Assembly: GCF_007644035.1 (NCBI RefSeq)
Contig: NZ_VMTV02000626.1
Span: 1-64,000, forward strand
Source: Vogesella mureinivorans
GTDB lineage: Bacteria; Pseudomonadota; Gammaproteobacteria; Burkholderiales; Chromobacteriaceae
DNA: 64,000 bases
Direction of reading: 5' to 3'
The translations under genes and the position numbers were made by a program. This document shows, in pieces, positions 9,156-18,533 of the stretch (position 1 is the first letter of the stretch; each line of letters opens with the position of its first letter). The notes beneath the pieces are model-generated. The model saw only the letters and a program-made list of their open reading frames with translations. It was not told the DNA's origin and did not search any database.

Positions 9156-9361
9156 GGCCTGCTCCTGAATGGCAAAACGCGGCAGTATGCGGCAGCGCGG
9201 CGCGAAAGTCCATGCCACGCCTGCAGAATCGTGTAGTGAAAACAAGCAGTTAAAACGACAGCCCCACACAGCATGCCGGCTATTTATTTATAGAAACATT
9301 TATCTGTAACAAGAAAAGGTTTAAGTTGGGCACTCTTTTACCTTCATACGAAAGGCACACC

Positions 9362-9754
9362 ATGAGCATCCTCGACCAACTGGGCAGCCTGCTGGGCAAT
9401 AGCGAACAAGGTGGCCTGCTGCAGGCAGCCAACACCCTGCTGAACGACAACGGCGGCGTGGCCGGCCTGGTAGAAAAATTCCAGAACGGTGGCCTGGGCG
9501 AGATCGTCTCGTCCTGGGTAGGCACCGGTGCCAACCTGTCCATCAGCGCAGAACAAATCCAGAGCGTGCTGGGTAACGAACAAATCGCCGGCCTGGCCGA
9601 AAAACTGGGTATCGACCCGGCCGTGGCCTCGCAACAAATCGCCGAACACCTGCCTACCGTGATCGACAAGCTCACCCCCAACGGCCAGGTAGAAGGCGAC
9701 GGCCTGCTGGCCCAGGGCGCCAGCCTGCTGGGCGGCCTGTTCAACCGCGGCTAA
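9362..9754 (+). CDS. YidB/DUF937 family protein
   Basis: The 130-residue protein has the Gly/Leu/Asn-rich pattern of the YidB (DUF937) family: SILDQLGSLLG at the start, a GGVAGLVEKFQNGGLGEIVSSWVG core and a GEGDGLLAQGASLLGGLF-like end. Function is unknown for the family. The ATG at 9362 is preferred over one at 9326 because the family begins at MSILDQL. It is monocistronic with a strong terminator downstream. Confidence 0.82.
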   Translation: MSILDQLGSLLGNSEQGGLLQAANTLLNDNGGVAGLVEKFQNGGLGEIVSSWVGTGANLSISAEQIQSVLGNEQIAGLAEKLGIDPAVASQQIAEHLPTVIDKLTPNGQVEGDGLLAQGASLLGGLFNRG

Positions 9755-9764
9755 GCCTGCACGA

Positions 9765-9824
9765 AAGGTTGGCCGCATGCGGCCAAGCTGCACCAAAACA
9801 AAGCCCCGGCGTGCCGGGGCTTTT
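9765..9824. terminator. Uptake-like inverted pair followed by bidirectional terminator
   Basis: AAGGTTGGCCGCA (9765-9777) is directly joined to TGCGGCCAAG (9778-9787), forming a near-perfect palindrome. After 13 bases comes AAGCCCCGGC-GT-GCCGGGGCTTTT (9801-9824), a strong hairpin with a T-run on the + strand and As on the other side. It serves the converging YidB-like and META-domain genes. Confidence 0.8.
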
Positions 9825-9852
9825 CTATTACTGCAGAACCCTCACCCTGCAC

Positions 9853-10557
9853 TTACGGTGCGATGCGGATCTGCTCGACGATGCTGTCCAGCACCCAGCG
9901 GCGGTCTGGCGCGTCGGCCGGCGGGTTGGCTACCTTGATCTCGCGGATGCGCAGGCGGTAGGCGGTGCCGGCCTCGGGGGTGAAGCCTTCGATCTCGCCG
10001 TAGTGGTGTTGCCACGGCTGCTGCTGGCGCTCGCGTACCTGCAGGCACTGCATCGGGGCCACGCCCACGCAGGTGCGGCGCTCGGGGGCCACGTAGATGA
10101 GGCGCTGAGTCACCTGCTCAGCAGCAGCTGCGTCAGGTGTCACTACCGCTGGTACTGGCTTGGTAACGTGGGCGGGAGCAGGTGCTGCAACCGGCTGCCA
10201 TACCTGTTGCTGGGCCACTTCGCCAATCAGCAGTTTGTCACCATCCAGGCGCACTTGCGGGCGGCTGCGCAGTAGTGCGGCCAACGTTTGCTCGCGCTGC
10301 ATGGCGTCGGGGGCGCAGGCCATCAGGGTGCTGGCGAGCGGGCCCACCACCAGGCGGCCTTGTTCGATACGGGCGCTGCCAAACATCTGGTTGCAACCAG
10401 CGCTGGCCGATAGCTGGCCGTCTTTCAGCTGCAGGGTTTGCAGCGGCTGGCCGTCGGGCCCGGTTTGCTGCCAGTGGCCTTGCTGCGGCACTGTGCTGCT
10501 GGCGCAGGCGCCCACTAGTAGCGACATCATGGCAATAGTCCGGCCTTTATGTTTCAT
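9853..10557 (-). CDS. META/DUF4377 domain lipoprotein (HslJ-like)
   Basis: This is a 234-residue predicted lipoprotein: the signal peptide ends in the lipobox LVGAC with Cys18 as the lipidation site. An HslJ-like META domain (about residues 25-110, with the SASAGCNQMFGSARIE segment) is followed by a Pro/Ala-rich linker and a DUF4377 domain (about 150-230, with TCVGVAPMQCLQVRE and the closing RWVLDSIVEQIRI). The ATG at 10557 follows AGGAGCACGAG. META proteins are linked to heat and novobiocin tolerance in E. coli; its role here is unknown. Confidence 0.82.
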   Translation of the reverse strand: MKHKGRTIAMMSLLVGACASSTVPQQGHWQQTGPDGQPLQTLQLKDGQLSASAGCNQMFGSARIEQGRLVVGPLASTLMACAPDAMQREQTLAALLRSRPQVRLDGDKLLIGEVAQQQVWQPVAAPAPAHVTKPVPAVVTPDAAAAEQVTQRLIYVAPERRTCVGVAPMQCLQVRERQQQPWQHHYGEIEGFTPEAGTAYRLRIREIKVANPPADAPDRRWVLDSIVEQIRIAP

Positions 10558-10672
10558 CTCGTGCTCCTGTTGGCTGTTAGCGGGGCAGCTTATGCCAGTA
10601 GCGCGGCCAGGGTCAATGCCGCCGGGTTTAACAAATGTGAATGGCGTCACACACCGTCACCTCCCTACCATG

Positions 10673-10706
10673 AAAAACCCCGCTACCTGTATCAGGGGCA
10701 GCGGGG
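10673..10706 (-). terminator. Terminator of the FIST chemoreceptor gene
   Basis: CCCCGCT (10678-10684) pairs with AGCGGGG (10700-10706). On the minus strand the hairpin is followed by five Ts (complement of 10673-10677), about 30 bases past the stop codon of the chemoreceptor gene. Confidence 0.7.
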
Positions 10707-10736
10707 CCGGGATGGCGGGGTGGCCTGGCAAGGGGC

Positions 10737-12734
10737 TTACTGTTTTTCCAGCTGCAGGATGGCGTCCAGCTCGCGGTCTACCTCGCGCATGCGGGTGTAC
10801 AGGCTTTCGGTTTGCGACAGCATGCTGTCCACGCGCTGTTTGCTGTCCTGCGAGGTGCCGGCCAGCTGGTGCAGTTTGTCTACCACCTGCGCCATTTCGC
10901 CGGCAAAGCCGCTGACCTGGCTACCCATGCCGCGCACGTCGCCGCCTACGTCACGCACGCCGTTCATCACGTTGTCTACCGCGCCGCCGGTGGCGTCCAG
11001 GTTGGATTGCGTGGTGTTGGCCAGCTTGCGCACCTCGTCGGCTACCACGGCAAAGCCACGGCCTGCTTCGCCCGCGCGGGCGGCTTCGATGGCGGCGTTC
11101 AGCGCCAGCAGGTTGGTTTGCTCGGCGATTTTCTTGATCATCTGCATGACGTCGCCAATCTGCTGAGCGTCTTTTTCCAGCGCGCCAATGCGGACGGTCA
11201 CGCTGCTGGCGGTCTGCGCGCCCTGGTTCACTTCGTGGCCAAAGCGGCTGATGTCTTGCTCGATGCTGCCCAGGTGCTCTACCAGCTGGGCGGTGGTGTC
11301 GCGGAACAGCGGCAGGCTTTCCATCAGCTGGCCGGCAAAGGCTTTGTAGCCGTTCAGCTCTTCGATAACGCGGCTTTTCATCTGCCCGGTCATGCGCGCG
11401 CGTTGCAGCTCGCGGCGATAGAAGTAGTTCTTGAAGTTGGCGTAGTGCACCGGGAAGCGGTCGACAAAATCATCGCGGAAGGTGTCGCTGGCCGGATAAA
11501 AGAAGATGGCGGTCAGCGTCTGGTTGATGTTCACGCCCAGCAGCTCGCCAAAGGTAGAAAAACCGGCGGTGGGGATGTCGCCGTACACATTGGCACGCGC
11601 CAGCGCGCTGGCGTTGTTGAGGCGGCGCAGGATGCAGTCGTTGAGGATGCCGCCTACCGGCTGCGGCTTGCCACGGCTGAACTGCTCGAAATCGCGGGCG
11701 GTGCGTTCGGCCAGGTCGACACTGCGCACCAAGAACAGCTGCTCGCCAAAGGCCAGGTCGCAGGCAAACTGCAGGTAGCCTTCCTGCTCGTTGATGGCCA
11801 GTACCGAGCGCACAAACAGCTCGTCCTGGATCTTGATGCCAAAGCTGTGGCTTTGCAGCTTGGCGCCCAGCTCGCCGCGCTGGCAGCGAAAATGCTGGCA
11901 CAGCGCGTCCAGCACGGGGCGAATCTCGCCGCTTTGGCTGTCGATCACCGAGTACACGCGGCGCAGCTCGTTACTGGCTTTGGCAATGGTAAAGCTGGTG
12001 CCGCTGTCTTCGAAGTTCTGGCTTTTGAAGATGCCGTAACGGTAGGCCGGCGCCAGCTTGATGAAGGCGAATACGGCGTGGCCATCGCGCACTTGCTGGC
12101 CGTCGTACAGCCGCGTCATGCTGAAATCCAGCGGGCCACCGGCCGAGCCGCCCACAAACAGGTAGGGCAGCTTGCCGGATTCGTACAGCGCTTCCATCAG
12201 GTAGCTTTCGCTATTGGACAGGCCATCTACCAGCGTCAGCACAAAGCCCTCGTCGTGGCGCATGGCAAACGGCAGGTTGATGCGGCCAACGTTGTCTTTC
12301 AGCTTGGCCAGGCGGTTTTCGTGGCTGAGGCTGGGCTGGCCGGCCTTGATGTCTTCGCACGCCAGCGGCACCGCCGCCACGTGCACATCCGACACCAGCG
12401 CGGCGTCAAACAGCTGGAACACCATGGTCTGCCACTGGCCATTGGCGGGCAGGTACAGGGTGTCCTGGCGGCTGGCGCTGCACAGCTCGCCCGCGGTGGT
12501 GGTGAGCACCACTTTAGCCTGCGGAAAATGGCGCGCCACGCTGCGGCCGACTTGCTCCAGGTTGGCCGCCGGGTTCACATAACCCAGCACCAGCTTGATG
12601 CTGCCACTGGCCCGGCCTGCCAGCGCCTGCTCGTAGCCCTGATTATCGGTACGGACGATATGCATCAACTCTGCCGCCTGAGCTGTACTGGCCGAATGGG
12701 TGGCAGAAGAACGTTTCTTGTTGAAGAACAGCAT
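10737..12734 (-). CDS. Soluble methyl-accepting chemotaxis protein with FIST sensor domain
   Basis: The 665-residue protein carries N-terminal FIST_N and FIST_C regions (about 40-230 and 240-370), a domain class proposed to bind small ligands such as amino acids. It then has a helical linker and a cytoplasmic MCP signalling hairpin whose tip [19 protein letters not shown] lies at about 538-556. There is no transmembrane segment, so it is a cytosolic receptor that would report to CheA/CheW. No CheR/CheB-binding pentapeptide is seen at the C-terminus. The start follows GGAG. It is monocistronic and no che genes are nearby. Confidence 0.9.
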   Translation of the reverse strand: MLFFNKKRSSATHSASTAQAAELMHIVRTDNQGYEQALAGRASGSIKLVLGYVNPAANLEQVGRSVARHFPQAKVVLTTTAGELCSASRQDTLYLPANGQWQTMVFQLFDAALVSDVHVAAVPLACEDIKAGQPSLSHENRLAKLKDNVGRINLPFAMRHDEGFVLTLVDGLSNSESYLMEALYESGKLPYLFVGGSAGGPLDFSMTRLYDGQQVRDGHAVFAFIKLAPAYRYGIFKSQNFEDSGTSFTIAKASNELRRVYSVIDSQSGEIRPVLDALCQHFRCQRGELGAKLQSHSFGIKIQDELFVRSVLAINEQEGYLQFACDLAFGEQLFLVRSVDLAERTARDFEQFSRGKPQPVGGILNDCILRRLNNASALARANVYGDIPTAGFSTFGELLGVNINQTLTAIFFYPASDTFRDDFVDRFPVHYANFKNYFYRRELQRARMTGQMKSRVIEELNGYKAFAGQLMESLPLFRDTTAQLVEHLGSIEQDISRFGHEVNQGAQTASSVTVRIGALEKDAQQIGDVMQMIKKIAEQTNLLALNAAIEAARAGEAGRGFAVVADEVRKLANTTQSNLDATGGAVDNVMNGVRDVGGDVRGMGSQVSGFAGEMAQVVDKLHQLAGTSQDSKQRVDSMLSQTESLYTRMREVDRELDAILQLEKQ

Positions 12735-12833
12735 GAGTGCTCCATCGGTTGTCGTTGTGCGCGTACCGGGGCTGGCCCCGGCGATGATGTTATTTTTTAT
12801 AGATTAAACTGTATTTACACCCATCATCTCCAT

Positions 12834-12870
12834 AAAAAATGCCACCTGTGTTGAGAAACATCAGGTGGCA
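12834..12870 (-). terminator. Terminator of the aldehyde dehydrogenase gene
   Basis: TGCCACCTG (12840-12848) pairs with CAGGTGGCA (12862-12870), and the minus strand then runs into a T-tract (complement of the A-run at 12834-12839). It is about 110 bases past the dehydrogenase stop; the bases between hold nothing I recognise. Confidence 0.8.
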
Positions 12871-12978
12871 ACGAAACTGCCCGCCGCGAGCGACCACGAC
12901 AAACAGGGGAGGAAGCAGTGGCGCCACCGCCTCCACTCGCCCGGCGGGCAGCAGACAGACGGTGGCAGCAGCCAGGTG

Positions 12979-14493
12979 TTAGAAGAAGCCGAGTTTGTCC
13001 TCGCTGTAGCTCACCAGCAGGTTCTTGGTCTGCTGGTAGTGGTCCAGCATCATTTTGTGGGTTTCGCGGCCGATACCGGACTGCTTGTAGCCACCAAACG
13101 CAGCGTGGGCCGGGTAGGCGTGGTAGCAGTTGGTCCATACGCGGCCCGCCTCGATGCTGCGGCCCATGTGGAAGGCGGTGTTCATATTGCGCGTCCACAC
13201 GCCGGCACCCAGGCCAAACAGCGTGTCGTTGGCAATGTGCAGTGCCTCGTCGATATCCTTGAACTTGGTCACCGACAGCACCGGGCCAAAGATTTCTTCC
13301 TGGAAGATGCGCATCTGGTTATTGCCCTGGAACACGGTAGGCTGGATATAGAAGCCGTTTTCCAGCCCGCCACCCAGGTGGGCACGCTCACCGCCGGCCA
13401 GTACGGTGGCGCCTTCGTCCTTGCCCAGTTGCAAGTAGCCCTGAATCTTGTCCATCTGTTCTTGCGACGACTGCGCGCCGATCATGGTGGACGGGTCCAG
13501 CGGGTTGCCTTGCTTGATTTCGGCCACACGCTTGAGTGCGCGCTCCATAAAGCGGTCGTAGATGGACTCGTGTACCAGCGAGCGGCTTGGGCAGGTGCAC
13601 ACCTCACCCTGGTTCAGCGCAAACATCACGAAGCCTTCGATGGCTTTGTCGAAGAAAGCGTCGTCTTTGGCGGCCACGTCGTCAAAGAAGATGTTAGGCG
13701 ATTTGCCGCCCAGCTCCAGCGTGACCGGAATCAGGTTTTCGCTGGCGTAGTTCATGATCAGGCGGCCCACCGGGGTAGAGCCGGTAAAGGCGATCTTGGC
13801 GATGCGCTTGCTGGTGGCCAGCGACTTGCCGGCTTCGGTACCAAAGCCGTTCACGATGTTCAGCACGCCCGGTGGCAGCAGATCGCCCACCAGCTCGGCA
13901 AATACCAGAATGGACAGCGGGGTCTGCTCGGCCGGTTTCAGCACGATGCAGTTACCGGCCGCCAGTGCCGGGGCAATCTTCCAGGCGGCCATCAGCAGCG
14001 GGAAGTTCCACGGAATGATCTGGCCCACCACGCCCAGCGGCTCGTGGAAGTGGTACGCCACGGTGGTAGCGTCGATCTCGCCGATGCTGCCTTCCTGTGC
14101 GCGGATGCAGCCGGCAAAGTAGCGGAAATGGTCGATCGCCAGCGGCAGGTCGGCGTGGGTGGTTTCGCGGATAGGTTTGCCGTTGTCAAAGGTTTCCACC
14201 GTGGCCAGGGTGGCCAGGTGCTGCTCCATACGGTCGGCAATACGGTGCAGGATGAGCGCGCGCTGTGCCACGCTGGTTTTGCCCCAGGCACCCTTGGCGG
14301 CGTGGGCGGCGTCCAGCGCCAGCTCGATATCGGCCGCGTCAGAGCGCGGGATCTCGCACAATACCTGGCCGGTTACCGGGGTAATGTTCTCGAAATAGCG
14401 GCCGTTAACCGGTGGCTGCCACTGGCCGTTGATAAAGTTGGCGTAACGGGTTTTCAGGTTCAGGCCGTATTGTGCCGGGGTAATCGCGCTCAT
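12979..14493 (-). CDS. exaC: NAD-dependent (acet)aldehyde dehydrogenase, ExaC/AcoD/AldB type
   Basis: It oxidises short-chain aldehydes, classically acetaldehyde to acetate, with NAD(P). The 504-residue length is normal. Catalytic Cys299 is in [11 protein letters not shown], the general base Glu260 is in [11 protein letters not shown], and the nucleotide-binding FTGSTPVGR segment is at 236-244. The ATG at 14493 follows AAAGGAGACACAG; an upstream ATG at 14547 lies in the promoter. It is transcribed away from an AcoR-type sigma-54 activator and preceded by a sigma-54 promoter, the arrangement seen for acetoin/ethanol-induced dehydrogenases. The exact symbol (exaC versus acoD or aldB) is not certain. 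Confidence 0.9.
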   Translation of the reverse strand: MSAITPAQYGLNLKTRYANFINGQWQPPVNGRYFENITPVTGQVLCEIPRSDAADIELALDAAHAAKGAWGKTSVAQRALILHRIADRMEQHLATLATVETFDNGKPIRETTHADLPLAIDHFRYFAGCIRAQEGSIGEIDATTVAYHFHEPLGVVGQIIPWNFPLLMAAWKIAPALAAGNCIVLKPAEQTPLSILVFAELVGDLLPPGVLNIVNGFGTEAGKSLATSKRIAKIAFTGSTPVGRLIMNYASENLIPVTLELGGKSPNIFFDDVAAKDDAFFDKAIEGFVMFALNQGEVCTCPSRSLVHESIYDRFMERALKRVAEIKQGNPLDPSTMIGAQSSQEQMDKIQGYLQLGKDEGATVLAGGERAHLGGGLENGFYIQPTVFQGNNQMRIFQEEIFGPVLSVTKFKDIDEALHIANDTLFGLGAGVWTRNMNTAFHMGRSIEAGRVWTNCYHAYPAHAAFGGYKQSGIGRETHKMMLDHYQQTKNLLVSYSEDKLGFF

Positions 14494-14542
14494 CTGTGTC
14501 TCCTTTGTGTTGGTGTCACCTCGCCGGGTGTAAACACCACAC

Positions 14543-14558
14543 TGCACCTACCGTGCCA
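14543..14558 (-). promoter_or_regulatory. Sigma-54 promoter of the aldehyde dehydrogenase gene
   Basis: Read on the minus strand, TGGCACGGTAGGTGCA matches the -24/-12 consensus TGGCACG-N4-TTGCA except for one base in the -12 element. It lies about 50 bases before the dehydrogenase ATG and points toward it. The adjacent divergent gene encodes a sigma-54 activator, which supports function. Confidence 0.8.
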
Positions 14559-14567
14559 GCCTGTTGC

Positions 14568-14631
14568 CATGCTGCAGTGCAGCTTTACTGTGCTGCCCGC
14601 CCATGCTGCAATCCAGCCTATGCATGCTGCA
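14568..14631. promoter_or_regulatory. Three CATGCTGCA direct repeats, possible activator sites
   Basis: CATGCTGCA occurs at 14568-14576, 14602-14610 and 14623-14631, immediately upstream of the sigma-54 promoter, with start-to-start distances of 34 and 21 bases (about three and two helical turns). A separate palindrome GACACAGCTGTC lies at 14722-14733 close to the activator start and is an alternative binding site. Which of these the activator uses is not known. Confidence 0.4.
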
Positions 14632-14764
14632 TCGCAATAAACCAAGGTTTTTTGGCGGGCCGCTTCGGCAGGCCGCCAGCGCCACGATCAGCCCTGCAGC
14701 CCGCCGCTGGCTGTGCCAGACTGACACAGCTGTCGCAACACCGTGACACAGTACGGAGAACACC

Positions 14765-16657
14765 ATGTCTACCCTGCCCCTGGCTGAAATCCGCCGCCGT
14801 TTTTTTGACGGTGACGAGCTACCGGAAAACAGCGTACCGCAGCCCATCCTGCACTCCTGGCGGCGCTGCCTGGGGCTGGGCCTGTCCGCCGCGCGGCTAC
14901 GCCCGCCAGAGCGGCTGGATAGCCAGCGCCTGACACTGCGCCAGCAAGACAATGCCGACTGGCTGCAGCTGGCCAGGCCAGCGATCGATGCACTGTTCGA
15001 CAGCGTGGTAGACGAAGGCCATGTGGTGATTGTGGCCGACCGCGACGGCGTGATCCTGAACCAGATGGGCCACCCGGCGTTTCTGGACCGCGCCGAACGC
15101 GTGGCGCTGCTGCCCGGCATGGACTGGCGCGAAGACGTACGCGGCACCAATGCCATCGGCACCGCGCTGGTCACCGGCAGCGCGGTGCGCGTACGCGGCA
15201 GCGAGCACTATCTGGAGCGCAACCGGCAGCTATCCTGCACCGCCAGCACCATCGTCGACCCGCAGGGACAGATGCTGGGCGTGCTGGATGTCTCCGGCCT
15301 GCCACGCAAGCTGGGCGAGGCGCAGCAGCTGCAGGTGGTCACCGCGGTGCGCCATATCGAACAACGCCTGTTCGACGAACACACCCGCAGCCTGCACGAG
15401 CTGCGCTTTGCCCCCGACCCGGCCACGCTGGCCACCCCGCGCTGCGCGCGGCTGGCCTTTGACGACGACGGCGTACTGCGTGCGGCCAACCGTGCCGCGC
15501 TCGCACTGCTGGGGCTGGACTGGCACTGCCTGGGCCAGACCCGCTTTGCCGGGCTATCCGGCCTGAGCATGGAACACTGGCTTAGCCGCCACGGCAGCGG
15601 TATTGCCTCGCTGCGCCACGGCGGGCAGCTGTATTCGGCCAGCCTGCTGCCCCCCCGGCAAGCTGCGGCCAACCACGGCACGGCGCTGCTGCACACCGGC
15701 TTGCCCCCCAGCAGCCCGCGCCGGCCTGCTGCGGCCGCGCGGCACGATAGCGCTAGCGACAAGGTTGGCCGCAAGCAAGACCTGGCGCTGCCACCAGGCA
15801 TGCTGGACACCGCACGCCGCCTGCTGGAAGCCGATATCCCGGTGCTGGTGCTGGGCGAAACCGGCGCTGGCAAAGAGCGCTTTGTGCAGGCGCTGCACCG
15901 CATCAGCAGCCGCGCGGCTGCCCCGCTGGTGGCGGTAAACTGCGCCGCCATCCCGGAAGGGCTGATCGAGTCCGAGCTGTTTGGCTACGAAGAAGGCGCG
16001 TTTACCGGCGCCCGCCGCCAGGGGGCGAAAGGCCGCCTGCGCGAAGCCGACGGTGGCGTGCTGTTTCTGGATGAAATCGGCGACATGCCCATGAGCCTGC
16101 AGGCCAGGCTGCTGCGCGTACTGCAAGAGCGGCTGGTGGTGCCGCTAGGCGGCGGGGCCGGGCAAAAAGTAGACGTGCGCATTGTGGCCGCCACCCATCG
16201 CCAGCTGGAACAAGAGGTGGCCGCCGGGCGCTTTCGCGCCGACCTGTACTACCGGCTGTGCCACTACCCGCTCACGCTGCCACCACTGCGCGAGCGCGGC
16301 GACGTGGCGCAGATTGCGGCCAACCTGCTGCTACAGCACGGCAGCGCCGCGCGCGGCATTACCCTGTCGCCGGCACTGGCCGACTTTATCCGCCGTTACC
16401 CGTGGCCGGGCAACCTGCGCCAGCTGGACAACCTGCTGCGCACCCTGCTGGCGCTGGCAGACGATGGCACCGTGCTGACCCCCGACCACCTGCCCGCCAC
16501 CCTGCGCGGCCAGGATGCCGGCCCGCGCCATACGGCCGGCACGCTACACAGCCTGCTGCAACAGCACGGCGGCAATGCCAGCGCGGCGGCACGAGCACTG
16601 GGTATCAGCCGCAGCACGTTTTACCGCCGCCTGCGCGAGGGCGGCCACACCGCGTAA
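14765..16657 (+). CDS. acoR: Sigma-54-dependent Fis-family activator (AcoR-like)
   Basis: This 630-residue enhancer-binding protein probably activates the divergent aldehyde dehydrogenase gene. A GAF sensor region spans about residues 60-205 (with DVRGTNAIGTAL), a degenerate PAS-like segment about 228-290, and an AAA+ domain about 345-570 with Walker A GETGAGKE (364-371) and the sigma-54-contacting GAFTGA loop (411-416). A Fis-type helix-turn-helix closes the protein (NASAAARALGISRSTFYRRL). The start follows ACGGAGAACACC. The inducer is probably acetaldehyde, acetoin or a related compound, by analogy with AcoR. Confidence 0.88.
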   Translation: MSTLPLAEIRRRFFDGDELPENSVPQPILHSWRRCLGLGLSAARLRPPERLDSQRLTLRQQDNADWLQLARPAIDALFDSVVDEGHVVIVADRDGVILNQMGHPAFLDRAERVALLPGMDWREDVRGTNAIGTALVTGSAVRVRGSEHYLERNRQLSCTASTIVDPQGQMLGVLDVSGLPRKLGEAQQLQVVTAVRHIEQRLFDEHTRSLHELRFAPDPATLATPRCARLAFDDDGVLRAANRAALALLGLDWHCLGQTRFAGLSGLSMEHWLSRHGSGIASLRHGGQLYSASLLPPRQAAANHGTALLHTGLPPSSPRRPAAAARHDSASDKVGRKQDLALPPGMLDTARRLLEADIPVLVLGETGAGKERFVQALHRISSRAAAPLVAVNCAAIPEGLIESELFGYEEGAFTGARRQGAKGRLREADGGVLFLDEIGDMPMSLQARLLRVLQERLVVPLGGGAGQKVDVRIVAATHRQLEQEVAAGRFRADLYYRLCHYPLTLPPLRERGDVAQIAANLLLQHGSAARGITLSPALADFIRRYPWPGNLRQLDNLLRTLLALADDGTVLTPDHLPATLRGQDAGPRHTAGTLHSLLQQHGGNASAAARALGISRSTFYRRLREGGHTA

Positions 16658-16674
16658 ACCGCTGCATCGCCATC

Positions 16675-16713
16675 AAAAAACCCGCCACACCGGTACCGGC
16701 ATGGCGGGTTTTT
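16675..16713. terminator. Bidirectional terminator
   Basis: CCCGCC (16681-16686) pairs with GGCGGG (16703-16708), with an A-run before and TTTTT after, between the converging activator gene and a minus-strand hypothetical gene. Confidence 0.8.
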
Positions 16714-16731
16714 CATGGTGTACGAGGCGGG

Positions 16732-17439
16732 CTACCAGCCCATTTGTCTGGCGACGGTGGTTTTCATCTCCACCGACCAGGCCAGCTCTTTGGCCAGATA
16801 AGCACTGACTTGCGGCTGCTTGAGCAGGGTGTCCAGTGTGCTGTCTGCCGGTACCGGCATGCTGCGCAAACGCTTGTACTCAATGTAGTCCAGCCGCCAG
16901 TTTTCTATGGCTGTGGTCTTGAGCTGCAGATACGTCTGGCCGTCCTTACCCGTGCGCAGGCGCACCATGGTGCGCACGCAGCTCTGGCGGTTTTCCCGCA
17001 CACTGTCACGCTGCTGCTGGTGGGTCTCCCACCCCTTGTCAGCACCGCTACCTAGCTGGCACGGTTCGGCTAGCTGCGTAAAGGAGATGCGGGGGTTCTG
17101 CGGCGCCAGATTGGTATTAAACAGGATCTGGTCACTACTGTCGGGGTCTTGCAGGGTCAGGCTGGCATCTGCGCTGTAGCTCAGCACCTGGCTGCCCCCC
17201 TCTTCGGTCACATCCGGGGCGTAGGTTTCCACGTCGCTGATCACCCAGTTACCTTCCGGCAGCACGATGGCTTTCTTGCCGATGGCCAGCGTGCGCAAAC
17301 TGTCACCAATCACAAAGGCTTGCTCGAATCTGGCACGGCGCGAGTCATTGCTCTCAAACAGGCCAAAAGTCAGCGGCTCGGCCAGCGTGTGGCCGCACAG
17401 TACCAGCAGCAAGCTGGCCATCAGCGTGGTTTTTTTCAT
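16732..17439 (-). CDS. Exported hypothetical protein
   Basis: I do not recognise the family. The 235-residue product begins with a clear signal peptide (MKKTTLMASLLLVLCGHTLA, cleavage after residue 20). The mature part is soluble and contains two cysteines (in AEPCQLG and NRQSCVRT) that could form a disulfide. The tail SVEMKTTVARQMGW ends almost at a bidirectional terminator. It is monocistronic, and a short gap separates it from the roadblock gene cluster on the same strand. Confidence 0.65.
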   Translation of the reverse strand: MKKTTLMASLLLVLCGHTLAEPLTFGLFESNDSRRARFEQAFVIGDSLRTLAIGKKAIVLPEGNWVISDVETYAPDVTEEGGSQVLSYSADASLTLQDPDSSDQILFNTNLAPQNPRISFTQLAEPCQLGSGADKGWETHQQQRDSVRENRQSCVRTMVRLRTGKDGQTYLQLKTTAIENWRLDYIEYKRLRSMPVPADSTLDTLLKQPQVSAYLAKELAWSVEMKTTVARQMGW

Positions 17440-17508
17440 GGTGATCTCTATACAGTGTGTCGCTGCATGATAAACAGCTATGCTGTTTATGCATAGAGCA
17501 CACCATAG

Positions 17509-17871
17509 CTACAGGATTTCTTCCACGCTGCGTGCTGCGCGTTTGGCATCCAGAAAGATCAGGCCCAGCTTGGCTTCTTTGCGGGCAATCACGGTGAGCA
17601 CGGCATCGCGCCCGGCGTAGCTCATCAGGATATAGCCGGCGTCGCCTTTTACCATGACCTGCTCCAGCTCGCCGCGCGCCAACTCGCGCGCGGTGCGCTC
17701 GCCCAGCGACAGCATGGCAGCGGCCATGGCGCCGACACGGTCTTCGTCTACGCTTTGCGGCAGCAGGGCGGCCATGGTCAGGCCGTCGGCCGAAATGATG
17801 GCCGAGGCTTCGATATCGGCCGAGGCGCCATTAAGGTCGCTAAGGATGGATTTGAGCAGTTGTTCGCGCAT
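17509..17871 (-). CDS. Roadblock/LC7 domain protein (MglB-like)
   Basis: This 120-residue protein is a single roadblock/LC7 domain; SADGLTMAALLPQSVDEDRVGAM and the FLDAKRAARSVEEIL end are typical. Bacterial relatives such as MglB act as GTPase-activating partners of Ras-like GTPases that set cell polarity. A small GTPase gene lies two genes upstream in the same operon, which supports a partner role. It is the last gene of the cluster at 17.5-22.4 kb. Confidence 0.85.
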   Translation of the reverse strand: MREQLLKSILSDLNGASADIEASAIISADGLTMAALLPQSVDEDRVGAMAAAMLSLGERTARELARGELEQVMVKGDAGYILMSYAGRDAVLTVIARKEAKLGLIFLDAKRAARSVEEIL

Positions 17872-17893
17872 GGTGGTGGTTTCCGGTAATCGT

Positions 17894-18529
17894 TCAGGCG
17901 TAACGGCGGCACAGCGCCTCGGTCATGGCAACAAAGGCGTTATCGCCCAGTCGGGGTTGGCCGCCAATCACCAGTACAAACGACTGGCGGCCCAGATACA
18001 GCGGGTGAAAACCCAGCTCGGCATAGCCGGCGGGGTCGATCAGTGCCCAGGCCTGGGCGCCCAGGCCCAGGTTCTGGTTCAGCAGGCGGGTGTGGCGGCG
18101 GCTCAGGGTGATGATGTCACCGGCGAGCGCGGCAATCTGCTCGGCCGCCTCGTGGCGAAAACCGGCGGTGGCGTAGTACAGGCCGTTATCGTCGGCCAGC
18201 AGGGCGCGGCCTTCGTCGGACAAGGCGGCCAACAAGGCCGGCAAGCGGCTTTCCAGGCTACCGGCGGGCACGCTGCGCGCTGCGCTGCGGCCACTGACAA
18301 AACCCAGGCGTTGCAGGCGGTACAGCACGGCCAGTGCTTGCGCTGCACTGTCTGCCGAAGACCATTCCTGCAGGCGGGCCTCGGTCAGCGCCAGCTCGCC
18401 GCCATGCTGCAGCAGCTGCAGCAACAGCTGGCGGTCACAGCCCTCGTCACGCGTACTCACCGCATACCAGGCACCGGCGGGGGTGAGCTCGGCGTACAGC
18501 GCGCCATTCAGGCTGAGCGTGCTGTCCAT
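17894..18529 (-). CDS. Hypothetical protein between roadblock and GTPase genes
   Basis: A 211-residue soluble protein of no family I can name. The N-terminal half contains a helical segment resembling a winged helix. The C-terminal half (ALSDEGRALLADDNGLYYATAGFRHEA followed by HPLYLGRQSFVLVIGG) has the look of a divergent roadblock-type domain, by eye only. It lies 4 bases after the GTPase stop and 22 bases before the roadblock gene, so it is almost certainly co-translated with them and may be a second regulator of the GTPase. Confidence 0.65.
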   Translation of the reverse strand: MDSTLSLNGALYAELTPAGAWYAVSTRDEGCDRQLLLQLLQHGGELALTEARLQEWSSADSAAQALAVLYRLQRLGFVSGRSAARSVPAGSLESRLPALLAALSDEGRALLADDNGLYYATAGFRHEAAEQIAALAGDIITLSRRHTRLLNQNLGLGAQAWALIDPAGYAELGFHPLYLGRQSFVLVIGGQPRLGDNAFVAMTEALCRRYA

Positions 18530-18533
18530 GGCG

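Noticed and set aside
10812-12854. 680-residue + strand open frame opposite the FIST chemoreceptor
   Set aside because: Antisense shadow; composition and lack of motifs argue against coding, while the minus-strand frame has full MCP and FIST motifs.
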